Assembly: GCF_028288225.1 (NCBI RefSeq)
Contig: NZ_JAQBOC010000066.1
Span: 1-64,000 of the forward strand
DNA: 64,000 nucleotides
Direction of reading: 5' to 3'
Source of the DNA: Mucilaginibacter sp.
GTDB lineage: Bacteria; Bacteroidota; Bacteroidia; Sphingobacteriales; Sphingobacteriaceae
Shown: positions 18,101 through 25,719 of the stretch, piece by piece
Position numbering within the stretch: position 1 is the first letter of the stretch
Layout of the letters: the number at the start of each line of letters is the position of its first letter
The notes under the pieces: generated by a model
Databases searched by the model: none
What the model was told of the DNA's origin: nothing
What the model saw: only the letters and a program-made list of their open reading frames with translations
Made by a program: the position numbers and the translations under genes

Positions 18101-18522
18101 AATATGCTGTTCAGTTCGACAGGATTATTTATGGCGGCTTGAAAATAAAGGCGTTTGAGCCATCTGCAAATACCATTATTAACCCTGTTATCAACACCGA
18201 CCCTGAAAGCGGAAGTGTTACCATACTCGGAATTATCATCAGGAACCCGGAACCATTTAACGATCCTAAAATGCCGGCCGACAAATTGGCGGATACCATC
18301 CAGGCTACTATAACACTGCCCGACAGCACCGTTATTACCCCTGACCAGCTTATCAATATTTATTCGGGGGATACATCAGCCGTATTGATTACTAATGCTC
18401 AGATGCAACTAAGCACAGGAAGCCTGCAAGTTTATTTTCGCTACAAAATATACAACGGCACCGACTACGATACGGTTTACGAGGATTATAGGAGTGACGG
18501 AATTGAGATAACAGCAGGATAA
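12184..18522 (+). CDS. Giant beta-rich protein with LamG-like domain (2112 aa)
   Basis: No signal peptide is visible. Residues 1-345 are AT-rich in codon use, as in the two genes upstream; from about residue 345 the DNA is clearly GC-richer. Residues about 350-1010 are a long run of alternating hydrophobic beta strands (GFRGLLGKHYLPSK, GAGAGFNFDKSFGPVGVKLA), which suggests an extended beta sheet or groove. I recall similar giant proteins under DUF6603, but cannot verify it. Residues about 1490-1640 look like a LamG/concanavalin-type jelly-roll (FAFEVTAIFNPYQPG, HILVSVDRTAGVVEIYVDRL). The C-terminal 450 residues look like further beta domains. It follows the 452-aa gene after 6 bp. It may be a structural or payload protein (inference). 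Confidence 0.55.
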   Translation: MVSTYYFPALSSIFDFDDLPDSLSFLKDIDHDLLDAILLKKKQITVNSRGDTYSYNLGIIVFQRLQCQLFDSGLYLVLNPQEYENPPGTTEFDINIDVKFPLLSYLRGLNIQNLSLSSLQILDFGLSLLNVQIDDLLFTAIQQFEYSDIQRCVSRINSTYSLSPEIALDTSSSLSQDDVDTLIGIIETNEQLIADSIGTLEIIYNFYLDGSDGVNTFDAVDILLHQWLNGSIVDRIKASLLPTITASLTVGFGLEIPRSMLIPVDNTTFQPIPITDPDNPPITTLLFDRSSFTFSTNGGFGFDTDVSLTLTPTYSQIGNTGIIISFTNAKLDLSSVTNILEADAAGYPVDFVGVYIQSASISFGKFGVQDPDPAKPSASITATNMLIGTGGISGKITLEDNGILNRKFNSFSVALDAFSLTFLQNTITDCNITGHITLDKYTTNNQPSKIAIQVHIKDAGDFSITALPSANFPPITFPGVFTLNIRSLTFGEQQPKGFYIEVAGTLDFIANIPVLGEVLPKGINITKLRIWDDGDIEFAGGGLVLPKAFTIKIGPVKMEVSHLSVGSYSKTLNGVERRYRYIGFDGMLNTGSAGVSVAGNGIKYYFTTDDGPGKPFDNFIRIDGIDINIIEPGNASPEDATFILKGHLSVSTPDPNVSDSTAGTEYFGSVAMSLPKLGISGSAGMRLDPAIPSFVVDIGLEFSTALPLGPTGLGIYGFRGLLGKHYLPSKKAAGLTDDASWWDYYKAPNHPDGLEGVELDKFAIRDGLSLGAGITIATEFDAGFTFSCKLFLLLGLPEVFLLQGQAGVLRTRIGLFDKTDPPFSALIAIDSKSFTGNLGVNYHLPSGGSLDGKIFTLQGTLAMAFFFNNASGWYLNLGQDQPESLRIQAKILTLFKGYAYVMISAKGFKAGAGAGFNFDKSFGPVGVKLAASLDLGAMISFKPIQIGGFIQFGGEAGLKIFWFKIGLAVQIYLGVEAPHPFNITGSLSVKIHTPWPLPNIHFTLSVSWTISSDNSPLLAPIAVLDEPDATAGYFPATALNIMSGETFPINYVTTKYQGSYTIPAPNSSLWKYDFTNATAVMQVTVPLDSYIDIELLKPVAPGQVFLGGSGSQLPMGNTEMLPPVKGISNPVKHSYSITELDIHAWNAGSGSWVPYHVYEAVTAIVNNNTGDNFTELDKLPPGYWQFTKPNTYNKIRLLSQTMFAFTNKSDSNTTNLDALNFKRRDIFCFDAVTKWAFVTWLSEASGTNYDEGDMVMVGGVSFGFNGLAGSVTDGPGSKGLSISTFNGKLLIEFPEAVTMFKIHLGANKNSLAVHPIAAIHEFLGDLFGRTISVDVKLTPMLVSPSQEEIIISYDNINQPVKKVQIEFTTGQPLDFNGNLVMGGYCQLPDQFLPVTTPQFHHEYDAGKTLMYVSLFNKSFSQEEVLQKQYSDIDGIVGQWHLNSNLDSAGTSNAIISGSPDPVPGYYQRNGSQPLSLQNIYSYTSNTDGLVTPFNSVLKVESGSFAFEVTAIFNPYQPGISTLLSKVNTDPVTGFRKGYALHFYQQTPGDLSQSYTDPATVPTFDIWFTCYDGLQVSGIKASALYTLDFTSSKLLASQYKHILVSVDRTAGVVEIYVDRLLIASAAIPAELAPPDLQPKATQIIEIDYLTEALQASQEDNNITAQGVENEVEILGNNLNKTIQPVWRPDTTFAITISTTDTVNSNQGSAINYTQIFGFRTAGPIGLFQQQSAIYQNLLQQDRADEFKVANLRGYIDFDRSFPDAQGRYNLSKPVLYHSPQISLFFTLPYINAMYSNWDSYQGLSAVQSSLQVTLLDPFENAITPELVWSTTSETIDDTNYTTLPQDQQLLYLMQAATEYGCNEHQLLLTRNIKKGAWQFPDLSPGKLYTAIFNAVYQPAGQDEQTAEVHKYTFLSSIFATFQEQAASFILDATPGAEKYALYPINVAFTADQISQDLTPLLNSNPDGDSPLIAQYAVQFDRIIYGGLKIKAFEPSANTIINPVINTDPESGSVTILGIIIRNPEPFNDPKMPADKLADTIQATITLPDSTVITPDQLINIYSGDTSAVLITNAQMQLSTGSLQVYFRYKIYNGTDYDTVYEDYRSDGIEITAG

Positions 18523-18576
18523 GTGACGAAGAAGCGTAAGGAAAATTGATTTATAAATGAAATAACAATAGCAAAA

Positions 18577-21500
18577 ATGCCACCGGAAACAAATTTTAAT
18601 GCGTTGTTCGCTGACTATCGCGACATGGCCAAATGCCTGTTTGCAATCCAGGGATTATCCGACAGCGGGGCATTTTCCGGCCACCCGGAAGTGCAGCAGA
18701 TGCTCCGCGTATTCGAGCAAAATACTTTGCTGAAGCTCTATATCCGTGCCATTACTATTTTGCAGAGAATAGATGGCATCGTGCTGCCCCCAAATTTTCC
18801 TTCCGGAGATTTTGACTATATCGATTTTGCGGATTACGATTTTAATGACGGTGATGTTAACGTGGCTGGCGATTTCTCGGCCCTTGAGTATACAAACGAC
18901 TTTCTGCTCGCCTATTTCGATACCACCAATAACAGCTTTAGTTCCTTTTTTCAGACTATCCTGAATATTTTATACGAATTGCAGCGGAAGATTGATCAAA
19001 TAACTCCTAATGAGCTCACCGGCCTTGATAATGCGCTGGTGGATGTCATCGATGCATTTGAAACCATTAAGGCCTATTTGATCACCATAGGATTAAGTCC
19101 CTGCCTTCCTTCCGGAACACTGTATGCGAATAACTCGCCAGAGCTTTACCTGCAAGCGGCCGGGTCTACCGGAGCTGACGGGGCCGCCCCGGGAATACTC
19201 CTGCGCTGGGCCCTTTCGGGTGAGCTGGGGTTAAACCATCTCCCGAAGGGAAGTGCGGACGATGCTATTGCAACACCGGCTCTTTTTAACCAGCCAGATG
19301 ATTATGTAAGGTTATACCGGACCCCCTATGTTCAACCGGCGCCTTGCACACTGGATTTCACAGCCGTTAGGCCATCGATAAATTATGCATTAAAACGCTG
19401 GACCTACTTCATCAATACATCAGTTAATGGCAAAGCCCTTAGCAGCAAGTTAACGTTAACCTTTACCGATGCCGCCATATACGATCAACTGGCTGTTAGT
19501 GTAAATCCGGTAACCAATTATTTTAACTTTTTAAAGGCTTATTCCGGAATTATACAAATCGAGGTGGCCAACAAAACGCTGTTTGCTGCCAGCTTTGAGG
19601 TTGTCAATGATCTGGCGGCGCCAAGGGGGTACATCAAGATTGAGGCGCAATGCACGCCCGACCTGGATGATGCCGCAGCGGAAAAGGTTTATGCCAGGAA
19701 GAGCGATAAAGTTTCTACCGGCGCCACCAAACAGGTGAATATAACGGCCGAGAACATTCAGACACTAAAAGTGCTGATGTCGCCCGGTTGCTATTTCACG
19801 AGCTTTACTTACGAAACCTATAACGACTTCCAGGCCGTTACAAATGCCGGAGACTGGACAGAGGTTGGCAATGGCTTTGCTCTTTCGCTGACAACAGACG
19901 AGGTGTTTACACGGCTGGAATCTCCTGATTACCCGGTTGATCACCTGTGGCACCAGTACAAAGGCGGTACCACGGTAAATGTGGCCAACTATAAAGATAA
20001 GTGGAGCAATGGCGACGAGAACGACCCGTCAATCTCTTCGGTTGTAACCGACTATTTCTCGCGCAGCGAAACTGACCCGCGCGCAATGATAACTTTGCCG
20101 GATTCGAACACAGACCCGGGAGCGTCCGGGCTCCAGGTCAGTTTGGTTGACATGCTCAACATGGTCTCGACAGACTACCATATAGCACGAATGCTGGGAC
20201 TGGGCTTTATCGACGCGACAGCACCAGATGAGTTTTATATTTACCGGGCGTCCTATACCAACCGGGCGGCCCTTAACAACCCAGGCGCTCTTACCCGGTC
20301 ATATATGACATTGCCCACAGCGAGATTCAACGACCGGCTACCACTACAGCCTGAAATACGGCCGGTAAGCTATGGCTTGCCTGTGTTGGACAACCTGGTT
20401 TCCACCGCCTTTGACGTACACGGGTATGCCCGATATGCACAAACCAGGGCAATTAACATAGGGCGCCAGCTATTTAACGATGAGATAGACGGATATGACT
20501 TTTTTGCCGACCTGACCCAGTCCGACAATACCAATATTTTTATCAATAGCCGGCCAGTTAGTTACGGCATCAGATACCGGGCGGCGGCTGATCTTAATTT
20601 TCAGAAACCTGAAATTACTCAAAGCTTAGCGCCCGGACCATTATACTATGCCTACGACCCCGATTTTCCTGTAACAGGCGTTCCGGAAACCGTTCCCGTT
20701 CCCGACAATGAGGTTAGTCTCTACGTCCACCTGGAGACGAACCCCGGCGTTCACTATTATGCAATTTATGGGATAAACTGGTTTTCAAGAACCTCTGCGC
20801 CCAGCGTCGAGGTAGCCACGGATGATACAGAATTTTCGCCGCAAAACAGGCTGCTGTCGCCTACAGATGTTGCTGTACAATACATCCAGGATGAAGACAC
20901 GCTGGTGTTCACAACCACGCAGGAACAGGAATGGCTCGCCGGTAGGGCAACCACATTTCCGGGACAGGACATCAATTTCACAAGGATAGTATTTAACTGG
21001 CTTGATATTGTCGACATCAGTTCATTGCCCGACATTCTTCCGGCTACGCTCGCCAAGGCGATCAGGCCGAATACCGTAAATGTATTTTTTGACCCGGATC
21101 TGCCAATAGAGGTACAGGGGATGGTCAAAAATATTGCCGCTGTTCCGGGCCAGGATGGCCAGCTACAATTATATACCGGTACTTACACCCAGATTGACGG
21201 GACTGTACTTTCGCCCGTGATTGACACTTCGGCATTTTTCCGGTTCAATAATAGTTTATTAAACACGCCGCAGGGGCAGTTTGTGGTAACAGGCATCACG
21301 GCGGGCACAGATGGTCCGGTTATTACGGTAAATAAGATTGTTCAGAATAATTTACAGGAGGACGCGCAGCTACAAGGAAGCTACGGATTGGTGCGGACTT
21401 ATCAATCCCCGCTGATCGGCAGCCAGTTCTCTATGGTCGAGAACCTCAGTAACGCCGCCAACTGGCAGCCCGTTACCGAACAGATATCACTGCACAGTTT

Positions 21501-23541
21501 TGCCGATCCGGAGGCGGTAGTTATTGAAGATTTCACAGATTCCGGGGGAAATTACACTAAAAACTGGATCGGCGGCCTGTCTTGGGATGCTGTTATTACC
21601 CCGGTGCTGTCAAACGATAGCCCGCCAGCCATCCTCGCCGGATATTACCAGTTGGCCTTCACCCAATCATTGGCGCCAAATCCACAGATCAACACCCCGT
21701 TTGATTCTTTACACCCGGACAATAATGCACCCGGCACCCTTCATACTCCGCACGTGGAATGGTATAAAGGCTGGTGCAGGATTGATACCGTATCAGGCAG
21801 CGATAAAAAGCAGCTCGAAGTATTACGGATAGTACAGGCGGACCCGCTGGTGCTGATAATCTATGATCCGGCTTACCTTGATGATCCGATACCTGTTTCC
21901 TCGTCAGGGAGCGACGGCATTCTGGTAAACTTTCACCCGGGGTACCGGGCATATGTTTTTGCTGAACCGGCACCCCATGCATTTAACGGCTCAAACATTT
22001 TGCCCGCCGGCAACCAGATTAGCCTGAAGACAATGATAGGCCTGCAAACAGCAGACACCAGGCCCGGCGGCAGTGGCTTTACCTCCACTGTATCCTCACC
22101 GGCTATCCTGCTGGCGCGTTTGATTGTGCAACCAGTGAAATTGGCACCGCCGGTTATCTCCTTTTTTGTGGTAAGGCCCAACGCTACCGGTAAAGCCGCA
22201 CTTACTTTTGATATTACAGTGCCCCCGACAGCGGACCAGTCGGCACGAAGCCCATTCGGATTTAAGTTTTGCCGGACATCAGAGGAAGATGTGTTGCACG
22301 CGTTGTATATACCTTCAACGGTTAGTGAGATACTGGCCAGCCTGGCTGGGTTGACGGATGATCCGAATTATAACCGGCGTTATTGGGAATTGGTTAACCT
22401 TGAATTTGATCCGGAGAATCCCGGGGCATTCAGGGTGTTTAATGCAACACCCAATTCTTATGGCTTCCCGGTTCCGGATAATTTCCCGCCGTCTGACCCG
22501 CCCGATTCACTGGATGAAAAAACACAGAAATACAGCCTGGCGATACAAGGAACAATTTTACCACTGACAGCTACTACACCGATTTTTATATTTATAAAAA
22601 CAGGTTTCCAGACAGAGAACAGTCAGCCTGTGATAAGGGATGCTAACGGAAAACTGCTGGATCCTTCCGATCCCGCCTTTGACCCATTCCCCATGATCCG
22701 GCAGTATACAAAAAATGATGTTCCGAATACCTCCTATGTCAGGTTTACTGACTATACTTTAAATGCCTCTTCGAGAAGCTTATATTTTTACGCGGCTGCG
22801 GAAGTCACCAATCAGCTTGTTCCCGGACCCCTCAGTGGGTTTGCCGGGCCGGTTACCATAGTAGATACTACACCGCCCGAACCGCCCGTGGTAAGAACAT
22901 TTTCGATAGTTCCTTCGGCTGCAGTCGTTACCAGCCCGATCAGTATTGTGTTCCAGGTATCGCCAACGGCTCCCTACGATAACATCGCCAAAATGCGTTT
23001 TTACAGGACTACCGATATCACGCTTACCGGTGCATTGGCAACCATGGGGATGCCGGCTGAAGTTGAAGTTTCAGATCCTGATCAAATGGGCTACGTGCTG
23101 ACGGATACTTTATCGGACATTGTAAATATCCCTTTTGGCCAGCCGCTTTACTACAGGCTGGCCAGCGTCAGGGCGATCATCAACGAACTCAACCTCCCTG
23201 AAGAAGTGGTTTCGATCGGGGCTGAAGTTTTAACCATCAACCTTATCGATACGGTAAACCCTGCGGCGCCCCAACTTACTTATAACGGTTCAGACAATTC
23301 ATTGAGCTGGACAACCAATGTGAATAAAGGAACTTATTACCTGTACCAGCAAAATGCCAAAGGGAACTGGACATTGCTGCATACTGACCACACATCGCAA
23401 CCAGGCCAGGTGGTGCATTTTACACCTCCCGCGTTCGTTACAACTGATGGGGACGGCAACAGGATTTACAACCGGTTTAAAGTGCGCGTACAAAATGCGT
23501 CGGGGTTATTCAATTTGACAGACAATATATTAACCGTATGA
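18577..23541 (+). CDS. Giant protein with C-terminal fibronectin III-like modules (1654 aa)
   Basis: No signal peptide is visible. The first 180 residues are largely helical (QQMLRVFEQNTLLKLYIRAI, FQTILNILYELQRKIDQI) and might be an assembly or docking region. The rest is beta-rich. The last 330 residues contain at least two fibronectin-III-like modules (one opens DTTPPEPPVVRTFSI, another DTVNPAAPQLTYNGSDNSLSWT) and end in YNRFKVRVQNASGLFNLTDN. A central phrase (DYHIARMLGLGFID) also looks modular. The family is unknown to me. It lies 54 bp after the 2112-aa gene, and its last 75 bp recur as a relict downstream of the next gene, so its 3' end took part in a duplication. Confidence 0.5.
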   Translation: MPPETNFNALFADYRDMAKCLFAIQGLSDSGAFSGHPEVQQMLRVFEQNTLLKLYIRAITILQRIDGIVLPPNFPSGDFDYIDFADYDFNDGDVNVAGDFSALEYTNDFLLAYFDTTNNSFSSFFQTILNILYELQRKIDQITPNELTGLDNALVDVIDAFETIKAYLITIGLSPCLPSGTLYANNSPELYLQAAGSTGADGAAPGILLRWALSGELGLNHLPKGSADDAIATPALFNQPDDYVRLYRTPYVQPAPCTLDFTAVRPSINYALKRWTYFINTSVNGKALSSKLTLTFTDAAIYDQLAVSVNPVTNYFNFLKAYSGIIQIEVANKTLFAASFEVVNDLAAPRGYIKIEAQCTPDLDDAAAEKVYARKSDKVSTGATKQVNITAENIQTLKVLMSPGCYFTSFTYETYNDFQAVTNAGDWTEVGNGFALSLTTDEVFTRLESPDYPVDHLWHQYKGGTTVNVANYKDKWSNGDENDPSISSVVTDYFSRSETDPRAMITLPDSNTDPGASGLQVSLVDMLNMVSTDYHIARMLGLGFIDATAPDEFYIYRASYTNRAALNNPGALTRSYMTLPTARFNDRLPLQPEIRPVSYGLPVLDNLVSTAFDVHGYARYAQTRAINIGRQLFNDEIDGYDFFADLTQSDNTNIFINSRPVSYGIRYRAAADLNFQKPEITQSLAPGPLYYAYDPDFPVTGVPETVPVPDNEVSLYVHLETNPGVHYYAIYGINWFSRTSAPSVEVATDDTEFSPQNRLLSPTDVAVQYIQDEDTLVFTTTQEQEWLAGRATTFPGQDINFTRIVFNWLDIVDISSLPDILPATLAKAIRPNTVNVFFDPDLPIEVQGMVKNIAAVPGQDGQLQLYTGTYTQIDGTVLSPVIDTSAFFRFNNSLLNTPQGQFVVTGITAGTDGPVITVNKIVQNNLQEDAQLQGSYGLVRTYQSPLIGSQFSMVENLSNAANWQPVTEQISLHSFADPEAVVIEDFTDSGGNYTKNWIGGLSWDAVITPVLSNDSPPAILAGYYQLAFTQSLAPNPQINTPFDSLHPDNNAPGTLHTPHVEWYKGWCRIDTVSGSDKKQLEVLRIVQADPLVLIIYDPAYLDDPIPVSSSGSDGILVNFHPGYRAYVFAEPAPHAFNGSNILPAGNQISLKTMIGLQTADTRPGGSGFTSTVSSPAILLARLIVQPVKLAPPVISFFVVRPNATGKAALTFDITVPPTADQSARSPFGFKFCRTSEEDVLHALYIPSTVSEILASLAGLTDDPNYNRRYWELVNLEFDPENPGAFRVFNATPNSYGFPVPDNFPPSDPPDSLDEKTQKYSLAIQGTILPLTATTPIFIFIKTGFQTENSQPVIRDANGKLLDPSDPAFDPFPMIRQYTKNDVPNTSYVRFTDYTLNASSRSLYFYAAAEVTNQLVPGPLSGFAGPVTIVDTTPPEPPVVRTFSIVPSAAVVTSPISIVFQVSPTAPYDNIAKMRFYRTTDITLTGALATMGMPAEVEVSDPDQMGYVLTDTLSDIVNIPFGQPLYYRLASVRAIINELNLPEEVVSIGAEVLTINLIDTVNPAAPQLTYNGSDNSLSWTTNVNKGTYYLYQQNAKGNWTLLHTDHTSQPGQVVHFTPPAFVTTDGDGNRIYNRFKVRVQNASGLFNLTDNILTV

Positions 23542-23573
23542 TATCTTATTAAAAACAATTAATCATTGAAGCC

Positions 23574-24581
23574 ATGCCAACAGGACCAATAACAGACGCT
23601 TACATTGACAGCATTATCAATGCGAACGATCCCTATAATCCCAACCTGAATAAAACACAGGGTGTGCAGCTGCGTGCATTAGTGAAACTTTTACGGGATA
23701 GTTTGGAACAGCAGATAGCAGATTCGGCAGCTTTGCTGGCACCGCTGAATAGCCCGGCATTAACAGGAAGCCCAACTGCGCCAACGCAATCCACAACGGA
23801 TAATAGCATTCTGTTAGCCAATACCAACTTTGTACAAAACGCAATAACGGATAATTTTCTTAAGCCCAATAATGGATTAAAAAAGATAACAACAGGAAGC
23901 GGACCGACAGCATTAAGGTATATCGAATTAGGAGAAGCGTTAAATGCTGCTACTGATATTGATACCGGCACATCCTATCGTTTCAGGGTTGGGAACATAT
24001 CGGGCAGTGCTGCCCTGGTGAATGTTGACCCGGGCAACGCGCAAACACAAGTAATTGGAGGAGCAAGCCAATTAAACCTGCAACAAGATAATGTTGAACT
24101 TTTTATGGCATCGGCTGTTTACGGGGCCATAAAATCGCTATTGATTACCGATGCAGTGATGACCATCACCGATACTATCAATACTAAGGGTTTAGAAAAT
24201 GCCGGTGATTATGAAGTGAATTTTACCCCGGGTTCATTGGCAACAAAACAGTACGTGGATGGCGTAAGAATTAACAGGGTATTAACCTTATCGTCTAATT
24301 CAGCAACGCCGGGCGTAAATACAGACGATTACAACGTTGTTCATATAACCGGGCAAACTGCAGCAATAACCGGGCTCATCATGTCGGGGACCCCGTTGGA
24401 TGGCGATACGCTCCGCATTAGCATAACATGTTCCGCGTCGGTGCCATTCACCTTAGGGAGTTGGTTTGAGCCGAGCGCAGGGATAGCATTAAGCACAACA
24501 ACCAACGGAACAAACAGGTTAGACATGGGCTTCGTGTGGAAAACAGAAACATCTAAATGGAGGCAAATAGCAGTAGCATAA
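23574..24581 (+). CDS. Phage tail-fibre protein, copy 1
   Basis: The 335-aa protein is a typical short phage fibre. It has an N-terminal helical segment (TQGVQLRALVKLLRDSLEQQ), then the hallmark repeat found in many tail fibres (SPALTGSPTAPTQS followed by LANTNFVQNAI), a central beta region with ATKQYVDG, and a C-terminal tip domain (GVNTDDYNVVHITGQ, ending GFVWKTETSKWRQIAVA) common in Bacteroidota phage fibres. No signal peptide is present. It follows the 1654-aa gene after 32 bp. Its stop (TAATG) overlaps the start of a relict of that gene. Copy 2 lies 118 bp downstream and is very similar at the DNA level. In phages such proteins bind host surface glycans. Confidence 0.75.
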   Translation: MPTGPITDAYIDSIINANDPYNPNLNKTQGVQLRALVKLLRDSLEQQIADSAALLAPLNSPALTGSPTAPTQSTTDNSILLANTNFVQNAITDNFLKPNNGLKKITTGSGPTALRYIELGEALNAATDIDTGTSYRFRVGNISGSAALVNVDPGNAQTQVIGGASQLNLQQDNVELFMASAVYGAIKSLLITDAVMTITDTINTKGLENAGDYEVNFTPGSLATKQYVDGVRINRVLTLSSNSATPGVNTDDYNVVHITGQTAAITGLIMSGTPLDGDTLRISITCSASVPFTLGSWFEPSAGIALSTTTNGTNRLDMGFVWKTETSKWRQIAVA

Positions 24582-24679
24582 TGTGGGAAAGAGACAGCGG
24601 CGACCCGATTTATAACCGCTTCGGGATGCGAGTGCAAAATGCGCCAGGACTATTCAGCATAACAGATATATCTTATTAA
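24581..24679 (+). pseudogene. Relict of the 3' end of the 1654-aa gene
   Basis: Codons from 24593 read DSGDPIYNRFGMRVQNAPGL and continue to a stop at 24679. This matches the last residues of the 1654-aa protein upstream (IYNRFKVRVQNASGL). The DNA match continues through the spacer into the next fibre gene, with an 18-bp gap relative to the upstream copy. An ATG at 24581 could still start a 32-aa peptide, but no function is expected. It marks one breakpoint of the fibre-gene duplication. Confidence 0.7.
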
Positions 24680-24699
24680 AACAATTAATTATTGAAGCC

Positions 24700-25707
24700 A
24701 TGCCAACAGGACCAGTAACAGACGCTTACATTGACAGTGTTATCAATGCGAACGAGCCCTATAATTCCAGCCTGAATAAAACACAGGGCGTGCAGCTGCG
24801 TGCCCTGGTGAAACTTTTGCGGGACAGCCTTGAACAGGAAATAACCGATTCGGCAGCTCTGCGGGCACCGCTGGATAGCCCGGCATTAACAGGAAGCCCA
24901 ACTGCGCCAACGCAACCCGCAACGGATAATAGCACCCTGTTAGCCAATACCAACTTTGTAAAAAACGCAATAACCGCTAAATTTCTTACGCCCGGTAATG
25001 GGTTAAAAAAGGTAACAACAGGAAGCGGGCCGCATGCATTAAGTTATATCGAATTGGGAGGGGCGTTATTCGTTGCTACTGATATTGATGCCGGCACATT
25101 TTATCCTTTCAGGGTTGGGAACATATCGGGCAGTGCTGCCTTAATTAGTGTTGATCCGGCCAACGCGCAAACGCAAGTAATTGGAGGAGCAAGCCAATTA
25201 AACCTGCAACAAAGTAACGTAGAGCTCCTGATGGCAACGGACAATCCGCGCATGTTCAGATCGCTATTGATGAACGATGCAGTGATGGCCGTTACCGATG
25301 GTGTGAATAATAAGGGTTTTGAATATGCAGGAAATTATGAAGCTAACTTTACTGCGCGCTCGCTGGTAACCAAGCAATATGCGGATGCCTTGAAACACAA
25401 GCAGGTATTAGCCTTATCGTCAAATTCGCCAACACCGGGCGTAAATACCGACAATTACAATGTTGTACATATAACCGGGCAAACGGCAACTATAACCGGC
25501 TTCGTTATGTCGGGGACTCCACTGGACGGCGATACGCTCCGAATTACCATAACGGGTACTGCATCGGTACCATTCACATTGGGGAGTTCGTTTGAACCGA
25601 GCGGAGGGGTACCATTAAGCACAACTACCCATGGAACAAACAGATTAGACATGGGCTTCGTGTGGAACACCGAAACATCAAAATGGAGACAAATAGCAGT
25701 AGCATAA
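24700..25707 (+). CDS. Phage tail-fibre protein, copy 2
   Basis: The 335-aa protein is the paralogue of copy 1, of identical length and with the same layout: helical N-terminus, SPALTGSPTAPTQP / LANTNFVKNAI fibre repeat, central beta region and a tip domain ending GFVWNTETSKWRQIAVA. Most changes fall in the middle (about 115-235), for example around YAGNYEANFTARSLVTKQYA, while the N-terminus and tip are nearly constant. It comes 12 bp before the 1419-aa gene. Two fibre versions would fit variation in receptor binding or a heteromeric fibre (inference). Confidence 0.75.
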   Translation: MPTGPVTDAYIDSVINANEPYNSSLNKTQGVQLRALVKLLRDSLEQEITDSAALRAPLDSPALTGSPTAPTQPATDNSTLLANTNFVKNAITAKFLTPGNGLKKVTTGSGPHALSYIELGGALFVATDIDAGTFYPFRVGNISGSAALISVDPANAQTQVIGGASQLNLQQSNVELLMATDNPRMFRSLLMNDAVMAVTDGVNNKGFEYAGNYEANFTARSLVTKQYADALKHKQVLALSSNSPTPGVNTDNYNVVHITGQTATITGFVMSGTPLDGDTLRITITGTASVPFTLGSSFEPSGGVPLSTTTHGTNRLDMGFVWNTETSKWRQIAVA

Positions 25708-25719
25708 CCAGATAATATT

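Larger units (their letters stand above)
23463..25707 (+). repeat. Tandem duplication of fibre gene plus upstream 3' end
   Basis: The segment 23463-24581 matches 24607-25707. The offset is 1144 bp in the part derived from the 1654-aa gene and 1126 bp from the fibre ATG onward, because of an 18-bp gap in the second spacer. The shared spacer (TCTTATTAAAA, then ATTGAAGCCATGCCAACAGG) shows that the duplication began inside the giant gene. Alternatively, a second giant gene was deleted down to its last codons. Confidence 0.75.
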
